The translations under genes were made by a program, and so were the position numbers. Positions 26,942 to 35,819 of a stretch of 64,000 nucleotides of DNA are shown here, piece after piece. Below the pieces are notes generated by a model. That model was given only the letters and a program-made list of their open reading frames with translations. It did no database searches and was not told the DNA's origin. Source of the DNA: Bradyrhizobium sp. CCGE-LA001 (GTDB taxonomy: Bacteria > Pseudomonadota > Alphaproteobacteria > Rhizobiales > Xanthobacteraceae); NCBI RefSeq assembly GCF_000296215.2, contig NZ_CP013949.1, positions 7,061,501 to 7,125,500 of the forward strand. The letters are read 5' to 3'. The stretch's first letter is position 1; each line of letters opens with the position of its first letter.

Positions 26942-27778
26942 TCAGCTCGCCCAGTTCTCCCGGAATTCCGGAAACAATGTCAGGCCACCACAGGCATAGA
27001 GGGTCTGCCCGGTGATGTAGCTCGCATCGTCCGAGGCGAGGAAGGCGAACACGGCGGCGATCTCCTCCGGCGTGCCGACGCGCCCCAAGGGAATGTGGGA
27101 GGTGACGACGCCCCGCTTTTCCGGGTCGCCTGTCCAGGCCGCGTTGATCGGCGTGTCGATCGCCCCGGGGCCGACCGCATTGACGCGGATGCCCCGGCCG
27201 GCGAATTCGAGCGCCAGCGTGCGCGTCAGATTGGCCATGCCGCCCTTGCTGATCGAATAAGCGAGATAGCCGGGCTTGGGAATGATCTGGTGCACGCTCG
27301 AGCAATTGATGATGCTGCCGCCTCCGCCGCGCGCGACGAAATGGGCGAGCGCCTTCTGCGCGCACAGCACCGCGCCATTGAGGTTGACGTCGATGATGCG
27401 GCGATAGGTTTCGACGTCGAGCGCCTCGCTCGGCGATTCCCGCTGGAAGCCGGCATTGTTGACGAGACAGTCTAGGCGCTTCCAGCGCGACAGGACGGTC
27501 TCGAACATCGCGGCGATGTCCTGCTCGTTGCCGACATCGGCCTTGACCACGACATGGTCGAGCCTGCCATGGCCGCGGTCGGCAGCTGCCGTTCGCGCCA
27601 GCGCGAGCGTCTCCTCCGCGCCTTCAGGACTGCCGAAATAATTGATGGCGACGGTCGCCCCTTCCTGGGCGAGCCGGACGGCAACGGCGCGGCCGATGCC
27701 TTGGGAGGCGCCGGTGACCAGTGCATATTGGCCGACGAGACGCGAGGGAAAGGAGCTCGAGCGATCGGTTTGTGGCAT
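26942..27778 (-). CDS. SDR family oxidoreductase, glucose 1-dehydrogenase-like
   Basis: A 278-residue short-chain dehydrogenase. TGASQGIG (22-29), LVNNAGF, and the catalytic Tyr/Lys in YSISK (about 177-181) are present, with SYITGQTLYACGG near the C-terminus. Sequence pattern is closest to the glucose/3-oxoacyl-reductase-like SDRs. ATG at 27778 with GGAG upstream. It follows the nucleobase permease on the same strand, 70 bases away; a functional link is not evident. Confidence 0.9.
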   Translation of the reverse strand: MPQTDRSSSFPSRLVGQYALVTGASQGIGRAVAVRLAQEGATVAINYFGSPEGAEETLALARTAAADRGHGRLDHVVVKADVGNEQDIAAMFETVLSRWKRLDCLVNNAGFQRESPSEALDVETYRRIIDVNLNGAVLCAQKALAHFVARGGGGSIINCSSVHQIIPKPGYLAYSISKGGMANLTRTLALEFAGRGIRVNAVGPGAIDTPINAAWTGDPEKRGVVTSHIPLGRVGTPEEIAAVFAFLASDDASYITGQTLYACGGLTLFPEFRENWAS

Positions 27779-27848
27779 GAGTGATCTCCAGGGATGCGTG
27801 ATCATCGACGGAACCGGCGCTTTGTTCCATCGCTCAACGCATTGTGCT

Positions 27849-29168
27849 TCAGTCGGCGTGCCGGGCGCGCGTCAAGGTCAGTATCTGGTACAGGATGATG
27901 GCACCGAAGGTTGCCGTGCCGATTCCGCCGATCGTGAACGCACCGAATTTGAGCGTGAGATCGCCGGCGCCTGCGGTGAGCGCCACCGCGACGGTGATCA
28001 GGTTCGCGGGATCTGCGAAGTCGACCTTGTTCTCGACCCAGATCCGGCCGGCCATCGCCGCGATCAACCCGAACAGCACGATCGAGAGGCCGCCGATGAC
28101 GGGCCCCGGGATCGAGAGGATCAGCGCGCCGAATTTCGGCGAGAAGCCGAGCAGGATCGACACAATGGCCGCGAAGGCGAACAACAAGGTAGAATAGACC
28201 TTCGTCGCCGCCATGACGCCGATGTTCTCGGCATAGGTGGTGACGCCGGTGCCGCCGCCGCTGGCTGCCACGATGGTCGCGAGGCTGTCGGCGAACAGGG
28301 CGCGGCCGAGATAGCGATCAAGGCTCCGGCCCGTCATGGCGCCGACGGCCTTGATGTGCCCGAGATTCTCGGCGACGAGGATGACCGCAACGGGCGCAAT
28401 CAGGAAGATTGCATCGGCCTGGAACGTCGGCGCGGTGAAGCTCGGCAGGCCGAACCACGGCGCGGCCGAGAGTGGCGCAAAGTCGATCGACTTGCCGAAG
28501 CCGAGGCCGTTCGCGAACAGCAGGTACAAGAGATATCCGCCGATTGCGCCGACGATGATCGGCAGGCGGCGCCACAGGCCCGGCGCGGCAACGGCAACCA
28601 CGCCGATGATCAGAACGGTTGCGAGCCCGATCCAGGTGTCGAATGCACCTGCGCTCACCGCCTTCACCGCCACGGGCGCGAGGTTGAGACCGATCGCAGC
28701 GACCACGGCGCCGGTGACCGCCGGCGGCAGCAGCCTCTCGACCCAGCCGACCCCAGACCACATCACGACCAGCGAAATCAGGCCGTACAGCACGCCGGCC
28801 CCGACGATGCCACCGAGCGCAACTGACAGATTCGGATTCGGCCCCTGCCCGGCATAGCCGGTGGCGGCAATGACGACGGCGATGAATGCGAAGCTCGAGC
28901 CGAGATAGCTCGGCACGCGCCCCGCGACGATGACGAAGAAGATCAGCGTGCCGACGCCGGAGAACAGCACCGCAACATTGGGATCGAACCCCATCAACAG
29001 CGGCGCGATGATCGTCGAGCCCGACATTGCGACGCAATGCTGGAGACCGGAGACGACGGTCTGACCCCAGGGCAGCCGTTCCTCCGGCATGATCACGCCC
29101 GAGGACTTGAGCTTCCAGTGCGGAAAATAGCCTTGCGTTTGCTCGTCGGAGCCTGTTGCAGTCGCCAT
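27849..29168 (-). CDS. NCS2 family nucleobase:cation symporter (uracil/xanthine type)
   Basis: A 439-residue permease with about 12-14 membrane helices. GLQHCVAMSGSTIIAPLLMG and VILVAENLGHIKAVGAMTGR (with the conserved Glu) are family signatures, and SGGGTGVTTYAENIGVMAAT is the conserved loop before helix 10. Uracil, xanthine or uric acid are the likely substrates. ATG at 29168 is preceded by a run of G; a TTG four codons earlier is less likely. Divergent from dctA. Confidence 0.92.
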   Translation of the reverse strand: MATATGSDEQTQGYFPHWKLKSSGVIMPEERLPWGQTVVSGLQHCVAMSGSTIIAPLLMGFDPNVAVLFSGVGTLIFFVIVAGRVPSYLGSSFAFIAVVIAATGYAGQGPNPNLSVALGGIVGAGVLYGLISLVVMWSGVGWVERLLPPAVTGAVVAAIGLNLAPVAVKAVSAGAFDTWIGLATVLIIGVVAVAAPGLWRRLPIIVGAIGGYLLYLLFANGLGFGKSIDFAPLSAAPWFGLPSFTAPTFQADAIFLIAPVAVILVAENLGHIKAVGAMTGRSLDRYLGRALFADSLATIVAASGGGTGVTTYAENIGVMAATKVYSTLLFAFAAIVSILLGFSPKFGALILSIPGPVIGGLSIVLFGLIAAMAGRIWVENKVDFADPANLITVAVALTAGAGDLTLKFGAFTIGGIGTATFGAIILYQILTLTRARHAD

Positions 29169-29310
29169 GTCCCCCCCCAATTGCGGTGCAACGATCGATG
29201 TTCGTGCGATCCGACAAAAATGTGATTGTCACTTCTGCGGCGGCCATCACATGGTGCAGGCCAAGCAGGAGCCAAATCCTGCAAGATCAATGCGTTCCGG
29301 GGCACACTCT

Positions 29311-30645
29311 ATGACACAAGTCGCGATCCAGCCAGCCGTCCTCCGTCGGCGCCAACCCTGGTACAAGATCCTCTACATCCAGGTCCTGATCGCGATCGCG
29401 CTCGGCGTGCTCATTGGCTACCTCTATCCGGATCTCGGCAAGGCCTTGAAGCCGCTCGGCGACGGTTTCATCGCGCTGATCAAGATGATGATCGCGCCGG
29501 TGATCTTCTGCACCGTAGTGCACGGCATCTCCTCGATGGGCGACCTCAAGCGCGTCGGCCGGGTCGGGCTGAAATCGCTGATCTATTTCGAGACCGTCTC
29601 GACGGTCGCGCTCGCAGTCGGCTTGCTCGTCGGTGAGATTCTCCAGCCCGGCCACGGCTTCAACATCGATCCCGCCACGATCGATCCGAAATCGGTGGCG
29701 ACCTACGTCACCAAGGCCCACGAAGAGGGCATCGTCGCTCATCTGATGGCGATCATTCCCAACAGCTATCTGGGCGCCATCGCACGCGGCGATCTCCTGC
29801 AGGTGCTGCTGATCTCGATCCTCTCGGGCTTCGCCATCGCCTTCCTCGGCCAGGCCGGCGAGCCCATTGCGGACGCGATCGACAAGGCCGCGAAGATGTT
29901 CTTCGGCATCATCCGCATCATCGTCCGTGTCGCGCCGATCGGCGCCTTCGGCGCCATGGCGTTCACCGTCGGCGCCTACGGTCTCGGCTCGCTGCTCAAC
30001 CTCGCGGCCCTGATCGGCACGTTCTATCTGACCAGCATCCTGTTCGTGCTGATCGTACTTGGCGCGATCGCGCGGCTCGCCGGCTTCTCGATCCTGCGCT
30101 TCATCGCCTACATCAAGGACGAGCTGTTGATCGTGCTCGGCACCTCGTCTTCCGAGACGGTGCTGCCGCAGATGATCCAGAAGATGGAGCATCTCGGCGC
30201 CTCCCGCTCGGTGGTCGGCCTCGTCATCCCTACCGGCTACAGCTTCAACCTCGACGGCACCAACATCTACATGACGCTGGCTACGCTGTTCCTGGCGCAG
30301 GCGACCAACACTCATCTGACCATCTGGCAGGAGCTCGGCATCCTCGGCATTGCCATGATTACCTCGAAGGGCGCCTCCGGCGTCACCGGCGCCGGCTTCA
30401 TCACGCTCGCCGCGACGCTCTCGATCGTGCCCGACATCCCGATCCAGTCGATCGCCATCTTGGTCGGCATCGACAAGTTCATGAGCGAGTGCCGCGCGCT
30501 GACCAATTTGATCGGCAACGGCGTCGCCTGCGTCGTCATCAGCATCTCCGAGGGCGAGCTCGACCGCGACGCGCTGCACGAGACCATGGCCCACCCGCTG
30601 GAGATGGGCGAAGCCCTGGAGCCTGGCGGTGGCGCAACCTCGTAG
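29311..30645 (+). CDS. dctA: C4-dicarboxylate transporter DctA
   Basis: A 444-residue DAACS-family symporter for succinate, fumarate and malate, key for symbiotic rhizobia. Eight or so membrane helices plus the re-entrant loop with GTSSSETVLPQMIQKME, then VIPTGYSFNLDGTNIYMTL, and ITSKGASGVTGAGFITL: the core transport motifs. The ATG at 29311 matches the usual DctA length; ATG 29290 is possible. No dctBD sensor pair is in the window. A terminator follows at 30758. Confidence 0.95.
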   Translation: MTQVAIQPAVLRRRQPWYKILYIQVLIAIALGVLIGYLYPDLGKALKPLGDGFIALIKMMIAPVIFCTVVHGISSMGDLKRVGRVGLKSLIYFETVSTVALAVGLLVGEILQPGHGFNIDPATIDPKSVATYVTKAHEEGIVAHLMAIIPNSYLGAIARGDLLQVLLISILSGFAIAFLGQAGEPIADAIDKAAKMFFGIIRIIVRVAPIGAFGAMAFTVGAYGLGSLLNLAALIGTFYLTSILFVLIVLGAIARLAGFSILRFIAYIKDELLIVLGTSSSETVLPQMIQKMEHLGASRSVVGLVIPTGYSFNLDGTNIYMTLATLFLAQATNTHLTIWQELGILGIAMITSKGASGVTGAGFITLAATLSIVPDIPIQSIAILVGIDKFMSECRALTNLIGNGVACVVISISEGELDRDALHETMAHPLEMGEALEPGGGATS

Positions 30646-30757
30646 TCCCGCTGCAGGGCAGTCCGGACCCGACGCGGTAGTTTCCCGGAGTAGCAAATTG
30701 ATGCGACACGAGTCACAACAATGGCGTTGGGATCACGGATTGATACTCAGTTTTTCC

Positions 30758-30791
30758 GCCCGACGCGCTGGGGGCAGGGCGTCGGGCTTTT
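30758..30791 (+). terminator. rho-independent terminator after dctA
   Basis: GCCCGACGC (30758-30766) pairs with GCGTCGGGC (30779-30787), followed by TTTT. It stands 112 bases after the dctA stop and 36 bases from the convergent ABC-F gene end. Confidence 0.75.
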
Positions 30792-30826
30792 GAAAATCTT
30801 CGCCACATTTTCACCGCGCGGTGGGG

Positions 30827-32437
30827 TCAGATGATCCTACCAATGGCGCGCGTCCCGGCAGCAAGATCGAGCCGTCGCGTGATCCCGATCGCCTGCAGGA
30901 ACGCCTCGTCGTGGCTGACGACGAGCAGCGCGCCGTCATAGGCTCTCAAGCCAGCTTCAACGGCCTCGATCGACTCGATGTCGAGATGATTTGTCGGCTC
31001 GTCCAGGATCAGCAGGGACGGCGGCCTCGTCCCGCCCAGCACGCAGGCAAGCCCCGCACGGAACATTTGACCACCACTCAGGCTGCCGGCGACTTGCAAC
31101 GCTGCATCGGCGCGAAACATGAACCGGGCCAGCGCGGCATGGCACGCATTCGCGCCCGCCGCTGGATTGAGGCGGCCGAAGTTCTCCAGGATCGATAGAG
31201 CGGGATCAAGCAGGCTGACCTTCTGATCGAACAGCGCGAAGTCGGGCCTGACCCGCACAGTGCCTGCAACGGGGCGCAACTCGCCAGCAATGAGCTTCAG
31301 CAGCGTCGTCTTGCCCGAGCCGTTGGTCCCGACGAGCGCGACGCGCTCCGGCCCGACCATCGTGAACGACAGATCGTGCAAGACCGGCTGCTCCCGTCGA
31401 TAGCCGGCGCTGACGCCGTCGAGCCAGACCACTTCCCTCCCGGCGGGCAGGCCGGTCACAGGTAGCTTCACCGACAGCGGCTGAAGAACCTCGATACGCC
31501 GGCGTGCGGTGTCGATCGCCTCCAGCGCGTTCGCCCGCCGCCGCTCGGCGATTTGCGCATTCTTGCCGCCGCTATCCTCGCTGCGATCCCTGCGTGCACC
31601 GGCCAGGATGCGCGGCATGTCGCCCTTCGCCTGTTTCTTCTTGCCGCCGCTGTCCTTGCGCGCTTTCCGCTCGGCGGCTTCCTGGGCCTTGCCATCGATC
31701 TCGGACAGGCGCCGCTCGGCATGCGCGAGATCGTGCCTGACGGAAGCGAGCTCGATTGCCTTCTGCTCGCGGTAACGGCTCCAATTGCCGCCGTATCGTG
31801 TTGCGCCCAGCGACGTCAGCTCGACGATCGCATCCATCGTCTCGAGCAGGTCCCGGTCATGGCTGACGACGATTGCGCCGCCGCGGCAGCCGGCGAGAAG
31901 GTCGGTCACCGCCTCGCGTCCGTCCCGGTCGAGATTGTTGGTGGGCTCATCGAGCAGAAGGAAATCAGGCTCGGCAAACACCAGCGCAGCAAGACGAACG
32001 CGCGTGATCTGGCCGCCGGACAGGTGCGAGAGCTGCGCCTCGGGCGAGAGATCGAAGCCGAAGCGCGCCAGCGCGGCTTGAAGCCGTGCTTCGAGTGTCC
32101 AGTCGATCCCGGCGATGTCGTCCGCCGAGGCGTCGCCCTGCTCCGCACGGCGCATCAGTTCGAGGACATGGCGCACACCGAACAGATCAGCCACCGTGCT
32201 GTCTGCAGGCGGTTGCACGGCCTGGCGCAGCAGGCCGATGGTGCCGTTGATCAGGACTCGCCCGGACTGGGGAACATGCTCGCCCAAGATCGACGCGAGC
32301 AGCGTCGTCTTGCCGACACCGTTGCGGCCAACGAGACCGGTGCGCTCGGCAGTGAATGTCAGATCGATGCTGGAAAGAAGAGAACGGCCGTCAGGTGTGG
32401 ACAGCGAGAGGTTCGACAGGATGATCGAAGCAGGCAT
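30827..32437 (-). CDS. ABC-F family ATPase
   Basis: A 536-residue protein with two ABC domains and no membrane part, as in translation-associated ABC-F proteins. Walker A motifs are GRNGVGKTTL and GTNGSGKTTL; signatures are LSGGQITRVRLA and LSGGQMFRAGLA; Walker B are LLLDEPTNNLD and LILDEPTNHLD. The linker between domains (about 235-315) is rich in Lys/Arg/Ala. The closest group may be Uup/YbiT or antibiotic-resistance-type ABC-F; it cannot be decided here. Start ATG 32437 with GGGGAA upstream. Confidence 0.9.
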   Translation of the reverse strand: MPASIILSNLSLSTPDGRSLLSSIDLTFTAERTGLVGRNGVGKTTLLASILGEHVPQSGRVLINGTIGLLRQAVQPPADSTVADLFGVRHVLELMRRAEQGDASADDIAGIDWTLEARLQAALARFGFDLSPEAQLSHLSGGQITRVRLAALVFAEPDFLLLDEPTNNLDRDGREAVTDLLAGCRGGAIVVSHDRDLLETMDAIVELTSLGATRYGGNWSRYREQKAIELASVRHDLAHAERRLSEIDGKAQEAAERKARKDSGGKKKQAKGDMPRILAGARRDRSEDSGGKNAQIAERRRANALEAIDTARRRIEVLQPLSVKLPVTGLPAGREVVWLDGVSAGYRREQPVLHDLSFTMVGPERVALVGTNGSGKTTLLKLIAGELRPVAGTVRVRPDFALFDQKVSLLDPALSILENFGRLNPAAGANACHAALARFMFRADAALQVAGSLSGGQMFRAGLACVLGGTRPPSLLILDEPTNHLDIESIEAVEAGLRAYDGALLVVSHDEAFLQAIGITRRLDLAAGTRAIGRII

Positions 32438-32600
32438 GGAATTCCCCGTGAGCAAGGCGGATGGGCGTTGCGGTCGAGGTAAAATCCATGGCTGCGAAGT
32501 TCCTGATTGAGAGCCCTTTAATTAGTCATGCAAGAGCGCAAGATCAAGCCGCGGTTGAGGGAACGACAGCGCGGAAAGCGCTGTCGTTTGAAGCCCGCGA

Positions 32601-32948
32601 TCAGCCCTTCAGCGCGGTGACCACCACCTCGATCAGCGCGCTGCCGCCGAGATCGGCGACGCCGACGGTGGCGCGGGTCGGCAGATTGTCGCCGAAGAAC
32701 TCGGTCCAGGCCGCGTCCATCTCCTTCTTCTTGGCGAGGTCCGTGACGAAGATCGATGCGCTGACGACGCGTGACTTGTCGGTGCCCGCTTCCTTCAGAT
32801 AGCCGGCGATCTTGCCGAGGATGTTTCGGGTCTGCTCGCCCATCGAGACCGACGTGTCGTCGGCAATGGTGCCGCCGAGGAAGACGAAGCCGTTGGCTTC
32901 GACGGCGCGGTGCATGATCGGCGTGCGGATGCTGCGGGTGATGCTCAT
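32601..32948 (-). CDS. RidA family protein (enamine/imine deaminase)
   Basis: A 115-residue YjgF/RidA protein. It shows FVFLGGTIADDTSVSMGEQT, VSASIFVTDLAKKKEMDAAW and NLPTRATVGVADLGG, with the conserved Arg that binds the ligand carboxylate. RidA enzymes hydrolyse reactive imines or enamines made by amino acid oxidases. It is the last gene of the operon encoding flavin-dependent oxidases, 15 bases after the previous one, which fits that role. Confidence 0.92.
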   Translation of the reverse strand: MSITRSIRTPIMHRAVEANGFVFLGGTIADDTSVSMGEQTRNILGKIAGYLKEAGTDKSRVVSASIFVTDLAKKKEMDAAWTEFFGDNLPTRATVGVADLGGSALIEVVVTALKG

Positions 32949-32963
32949 GATGTCCTCTTGTTG

Positions 32964-34085
32964 CTAGAGCGTGGTGGGATGGAAGCGGTCGATGCCGAGA
33001 CCGCTGACACGGGTCTGGGTGCCGCCGTTCACGATCAGCTCTGCCATGACGGCGCCGGCGCCGGGGCCGAGCTGGAAGCCGTGCAGCGAGAAGCCGAACT
33101 GGTGATACAGGCCCTTGTGACGGCTGCTCGGCCCGAACACGGGAATGTCGTCCTTCATCTTGGCTTCGATGCCGGCCCAGGCCCGCACGATGGTGGCGCT
33201 GCGCATCACCGGAAACAGCTCGAACACCGTCTGCGCGCTCGTCGCAAGGCTTTTCCAGTCGAGCACCGTTTCGTTGCGGTCCTGATAGGGCATTGCCAGA
33301 TGGCCGCCGCCGATCAGAACGGTGCCGTTGGAGAATTGCTTGAAGGACAATTTGCGCCCGCGCAGGATCACGACGGGATCGATGAAGTGCGGCACGCGCG
33401 AGGTGATCATCAGCATCGGCGCCACGGTCTCGACCGGAACCGGCTCGCCGAGCGCGGCCGCGATTGTCCCGGCCCAGGCGCCGGCGGCGTTGACGAGAAC
33501 CGGTGCGGCATAGGTATCCGGGCCGACGTCGACATGCCAGAGGCCGCCACTGTGACGGATATTGCCGCCCGCCATGCCCTCGCGCACGGTCGCACCTAAC
33601 TGCTCGGCCTTGCGACGGAAGGCCGTCGTCGTCTGCGCCGGACTGGCTGCGCCGTCGCGGCGCGAGACCACGCCGCCGGGGCAGGTCTCGGCAACCGCCG
33701 GAACGAGACGCCGCAGCTCAGTCGCGTCGATCAGCTCTTCATGGGTGAAGCCGAGCGCGTTGAGCTCGGCCACGCGCGCGCGGCAAACCGCGAGTTCCTC
33801 CTCGTTTTCCGCAACCAGCACCTGGCCGTGGCTCTCGAAGCTGCAATCGTCGTCGAGGAGATCCGATATCTTCTCCCAAATCTCCATCGAACGGATCGAG
33901 AGCGGTATTTCGGGGATGTGCCGCGCGAGTTGGCGCACGCCGCCGGCATTGACGCCGGAGGCGTGACGGCCCGCATAGTCCTTCTCGATCAGCACTGGCT
34001 TCAACCCGGCGAGGCATAGATGCAGCGCGGTCGAGCATCCGTGGATGCCGCCGCCGACGACGATCGCATCCACATTTTTGGTCAT
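32964..34085 (-). CDS. FAD-dependent oxidoreductase, DadA family (opine oxidase B/HcnC-like subunit)
   Basis: A 373-residue DAO-fold flavoprotein. VDAIVVGGGIHGCSTALHLC (5-24) binds FAD; KDYAGRHASGVNAGGVRQL is typical of the OoxB/HcnC/sarcosine-oxidase-beta group. The C-terminus has GLYHQFGFSLHGFQLGPGAG. It overlaps the preceding 472-residue FAD subunit gene by 4 bases. With that subunit and the 2Fe-2S protein it likely makes a heteromeric amine or imino acid dehydrogenase. Confidence 0.9.
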   Translation of the reverse strand: MTKNVDAIVVGGGIHGCSTALHLCLAGLKPVLIEKDYAGRHASGVNAGGVRQLARHIPEIPLSIRSMEIWEKISDLLDDDCSFESHGQVLVAENEEELAVCRARVAELNALGFTHEELIDATELRRLVPAVAETCPGGVVSRRDGAASPAQTTTAFRRKAEQLGATVREGMAGGNIRHSGGLWHVDVGPDTYAAPVLVNAAGAWAGTIAAALGEPVPVETVAPMLMITSRVPHFIDPVVILRGRKLSFKQFSNGTVLIGGGHLAMPYQDRNETVLDWKSLATSAQTVFELFPVMRSATIVRAWAGIEAKMKDDIPVFGPSSRHKGLYHQFGFSLHGFQLGPGAGAVMAELIVNGGTQTRVSGLGIDRFHPTTL

Positions 34086-35500
34086 CCGCGCACCACCGCC
34101 TTGACGTCCGCCTCGCTCTTAGGGACGGCGGCGAGCTCGGCAAGCGTGATCGGCTTTACCGGCGCGCGCAGTCGATAGTAGCCGATCTCCTGCGGCGTCT
34201 TCCCACGCGCTTGCGCCATCAGCTCGGTGACGGTGAGGCCGCAGAGCCGGCCCTGGCACGGACCCATGCCGGTGCGGCGATAGGCCTTGAGCTGATTCGG
34301 ACCGGTCGCGCCGATCGCGACGGAATCTAGAACGTCCTTTGCCGTCACCTCTTCGCAGCGGCAAACGATGGTGTCGCCGGAGGGAATTCGGAATTGCGGC
34401 GGGGGGCGGAACAGCGTGTCGAGGAAGACGCGGCCGCGCTCGGCCTTGGCGAGATCAGCGCGCAGGCTCGCCATCGTGGGCAACTTCGCGGCGGCCGCTG
34501 GCGTCAGCGCTTCCACCGCTGCGCGCGCCGCTATCCGGCCGCGCACCACAGCCGCATTGGCGCCACCGATGCCGGCGCCATCGCCGGCGATGGCGATACC
34601 AGCGACCGAGGAATTTCCGCTCGCGTCCAGCACCGGCGACCAGCACAATTGCAGATCGTCCCAGCGGTGCTCGACGCCGGCCGCCATTGCCAGATTGACG
34701 TTGGGCACGACGCCCTGATGCAGCAGCAGCAGATCGGCGGGGACAGTCTCGCGCTTGCCGCTGGCGACATAGCTCACGCTCGCGAGCTGACCGTCACCGG
34801 ACGCCGTGAGCTCTGTGACGGCGGAGACGACCTGCACCTTCGCCTTCACCTCGCGCATCATCGACAGGCCCTTGGCGAAATAGGGCGAGGTCAGGAAGGC
34901 GAAGGCATGGGGCAGCGCGGCGAAATAATTGCCGCGCTCGGTGGTGTCGAGGATGCGGTCGATCTGACCGCCGAGGCGCAGGATCTGCGCGGCGAGCAGC
35001 CAGAGCAGCGGCCCCTGCCCTGCGATGACGGTTCGGCCGTCAGGCACCAGAGCCGATGATTTCAACATGGTCTGCGCCGCGCCGGCCGTCATCACGCCGG
35101 GCAGCGTCCAGCCCGGAATCGGGAACGGCCGCTCCAGCGCGCCGGTCGCGAGGATCACCCGCTTTGCCTTGACGAAAGCGGACGCACCGCCGATCGACAC
35201 GGCGATATCGAGATTGCGGTCGAGGCTCCACACGGTGGCGCGATGGATCACCTCGGCGCTGCTCGCGCGCAACGACTGCACGAGATCGGCACCGACCCAA
35301 TAGTCCGCACCGAGCTGATTGCGCTCCGTGACCGGCGTCGACGAGATGGCGCGAAACACCTGGCCGCCGGGGCCGATATTCTCGTCGAGCAGCAGCGTAG
35401 ACAGGCCGGCGTCGGCGGATGTCGCAGCCGCGGCGAGGCCGGCGGGACCGGCGCCGATCACCACGACGTCATAGGCTTCGCGCTTGGGAGCCACAGTCAT
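34082..35500 (-). CDS. FAD/NAD(P)-binding oxidoreductase with BFD-like [2Fe-2S] domain (OoxA/HcnB-like)
   Basis: A 472-residue pyridine-nucleotide-disulfide-type flavoprotein. VVVIGAGPAGLAAAATSADA (12-31) binds FAD and GIAIAGDGAGIGGANAAV lies near the C-terminal side. A BFD-like Fe-S site has CRC at 380-382 and CQGRLC at 415-420. This is the arrangement of octopine/nopaline oxidase OoxA and HCN synthase HcnB. It overlaps both neighbours by 4 bases. The physiological substrate is not predictable. Confidence 0.9.
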   Translation of the reverse strand: MTVAPKREAYDVVVIGAGPAGLAAAATSADAGLSTLLLDENIGPGGQVFRAISSTPVTERNQLGADYWVGADLVQSLRASSAEVIHRATVWSLDRNLDIAVSIGGASAFVKAKRVILATGALERPFPIPGWTLPGVMTAGAAQTMLKSSALVPDGRTVIAGQGPLLWLLAAQILRLGGQIDRILDTTERGNYFAALPHAFAFLTSPYFAKGLSMMREVKAKVQVVSAVTELTASGDGQLASVSYVASGKRETVPADLLLLHQGVVPNVNLAMAAGVEHRWDDLQLCWSPVLDASGNSSVAGIAIAGDGAGIGGANAAVVRGRIAARAAVEALTPAAAAKLPTMASLRADLAKAERGRVFLDTLFRPPPQFRIPSGDTIVCRCEEVTAKDVLDSVAIGATGPNQLKAYRRTGMGPCQGRLCGLTVTELMAQARGKTPQEIGYYRLRAPVKPITLAELAAVPKSEADVKAVVRG

Positions 35501-35793
35501 CTTCCGATCTCCCGCTTGCCCTTCTGGATCTCGACCTGCATGCCCTCAGCAACGGGCACGAGGCAGCCCTGGCGGTTGCCGACGCCGTCGATGGTAACGA
35601 GACAGTCGAAGCACACGCCCATCATGCAATAAGGCAGCCGCGGCGAACCGCTCACCGCAGTCGAGCGCCGCGCGTCGACGCCGGAGGCCAACAGCGCCGC
35701 AGAGACGGTGTCGCCCTGGCGCGCCGCGACCGCGACGCCGTCGACGAAGATCTGCACCTGAGGACGCTTGTCCTGTTCGGATCGTCTAAACAT
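35497..35793 (-). CDS. (2Fe-2S)-binding protein, HcnA-like small subunit
   Basis: A 98-residue ferredoxin-like subunit. YCMMGVCFDCLVTIDG plus RQGCL gives the four cysteines of a plant-type [2Fe-2S] centre, and FVDGVAVAARQGDTVSAALL is the N-terminal strand-turn. It probably shuttles electrons between the two flavoprotein subunits. Overlaps the next gene by 4 bases, a strong sign of coupled production. Confidence 0.9.
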   Translation of the reverse strand: MFRRSEQDKRPQVQIFVDGVAVAARQGDTVSAALLASGVDARRSTAVSGSPRLPYCMMGVCFDCLVTIDGVGNRQGCLVPVAEGMQVEIQKGKREIGR

Positions 35794-35819
35794 CGATGCC
35801 TCTTGGCTCCTTCATATCT

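Noticed and set aside
32964..35793. Hydrogen cyanide synthase hcnABC
   Set aside because: Layout is similar, but the adjacent polyamine/opine-type importer, second DadA and RidA fit an amine or opine catabolic role better; HCN synthesis cannot be claimed.
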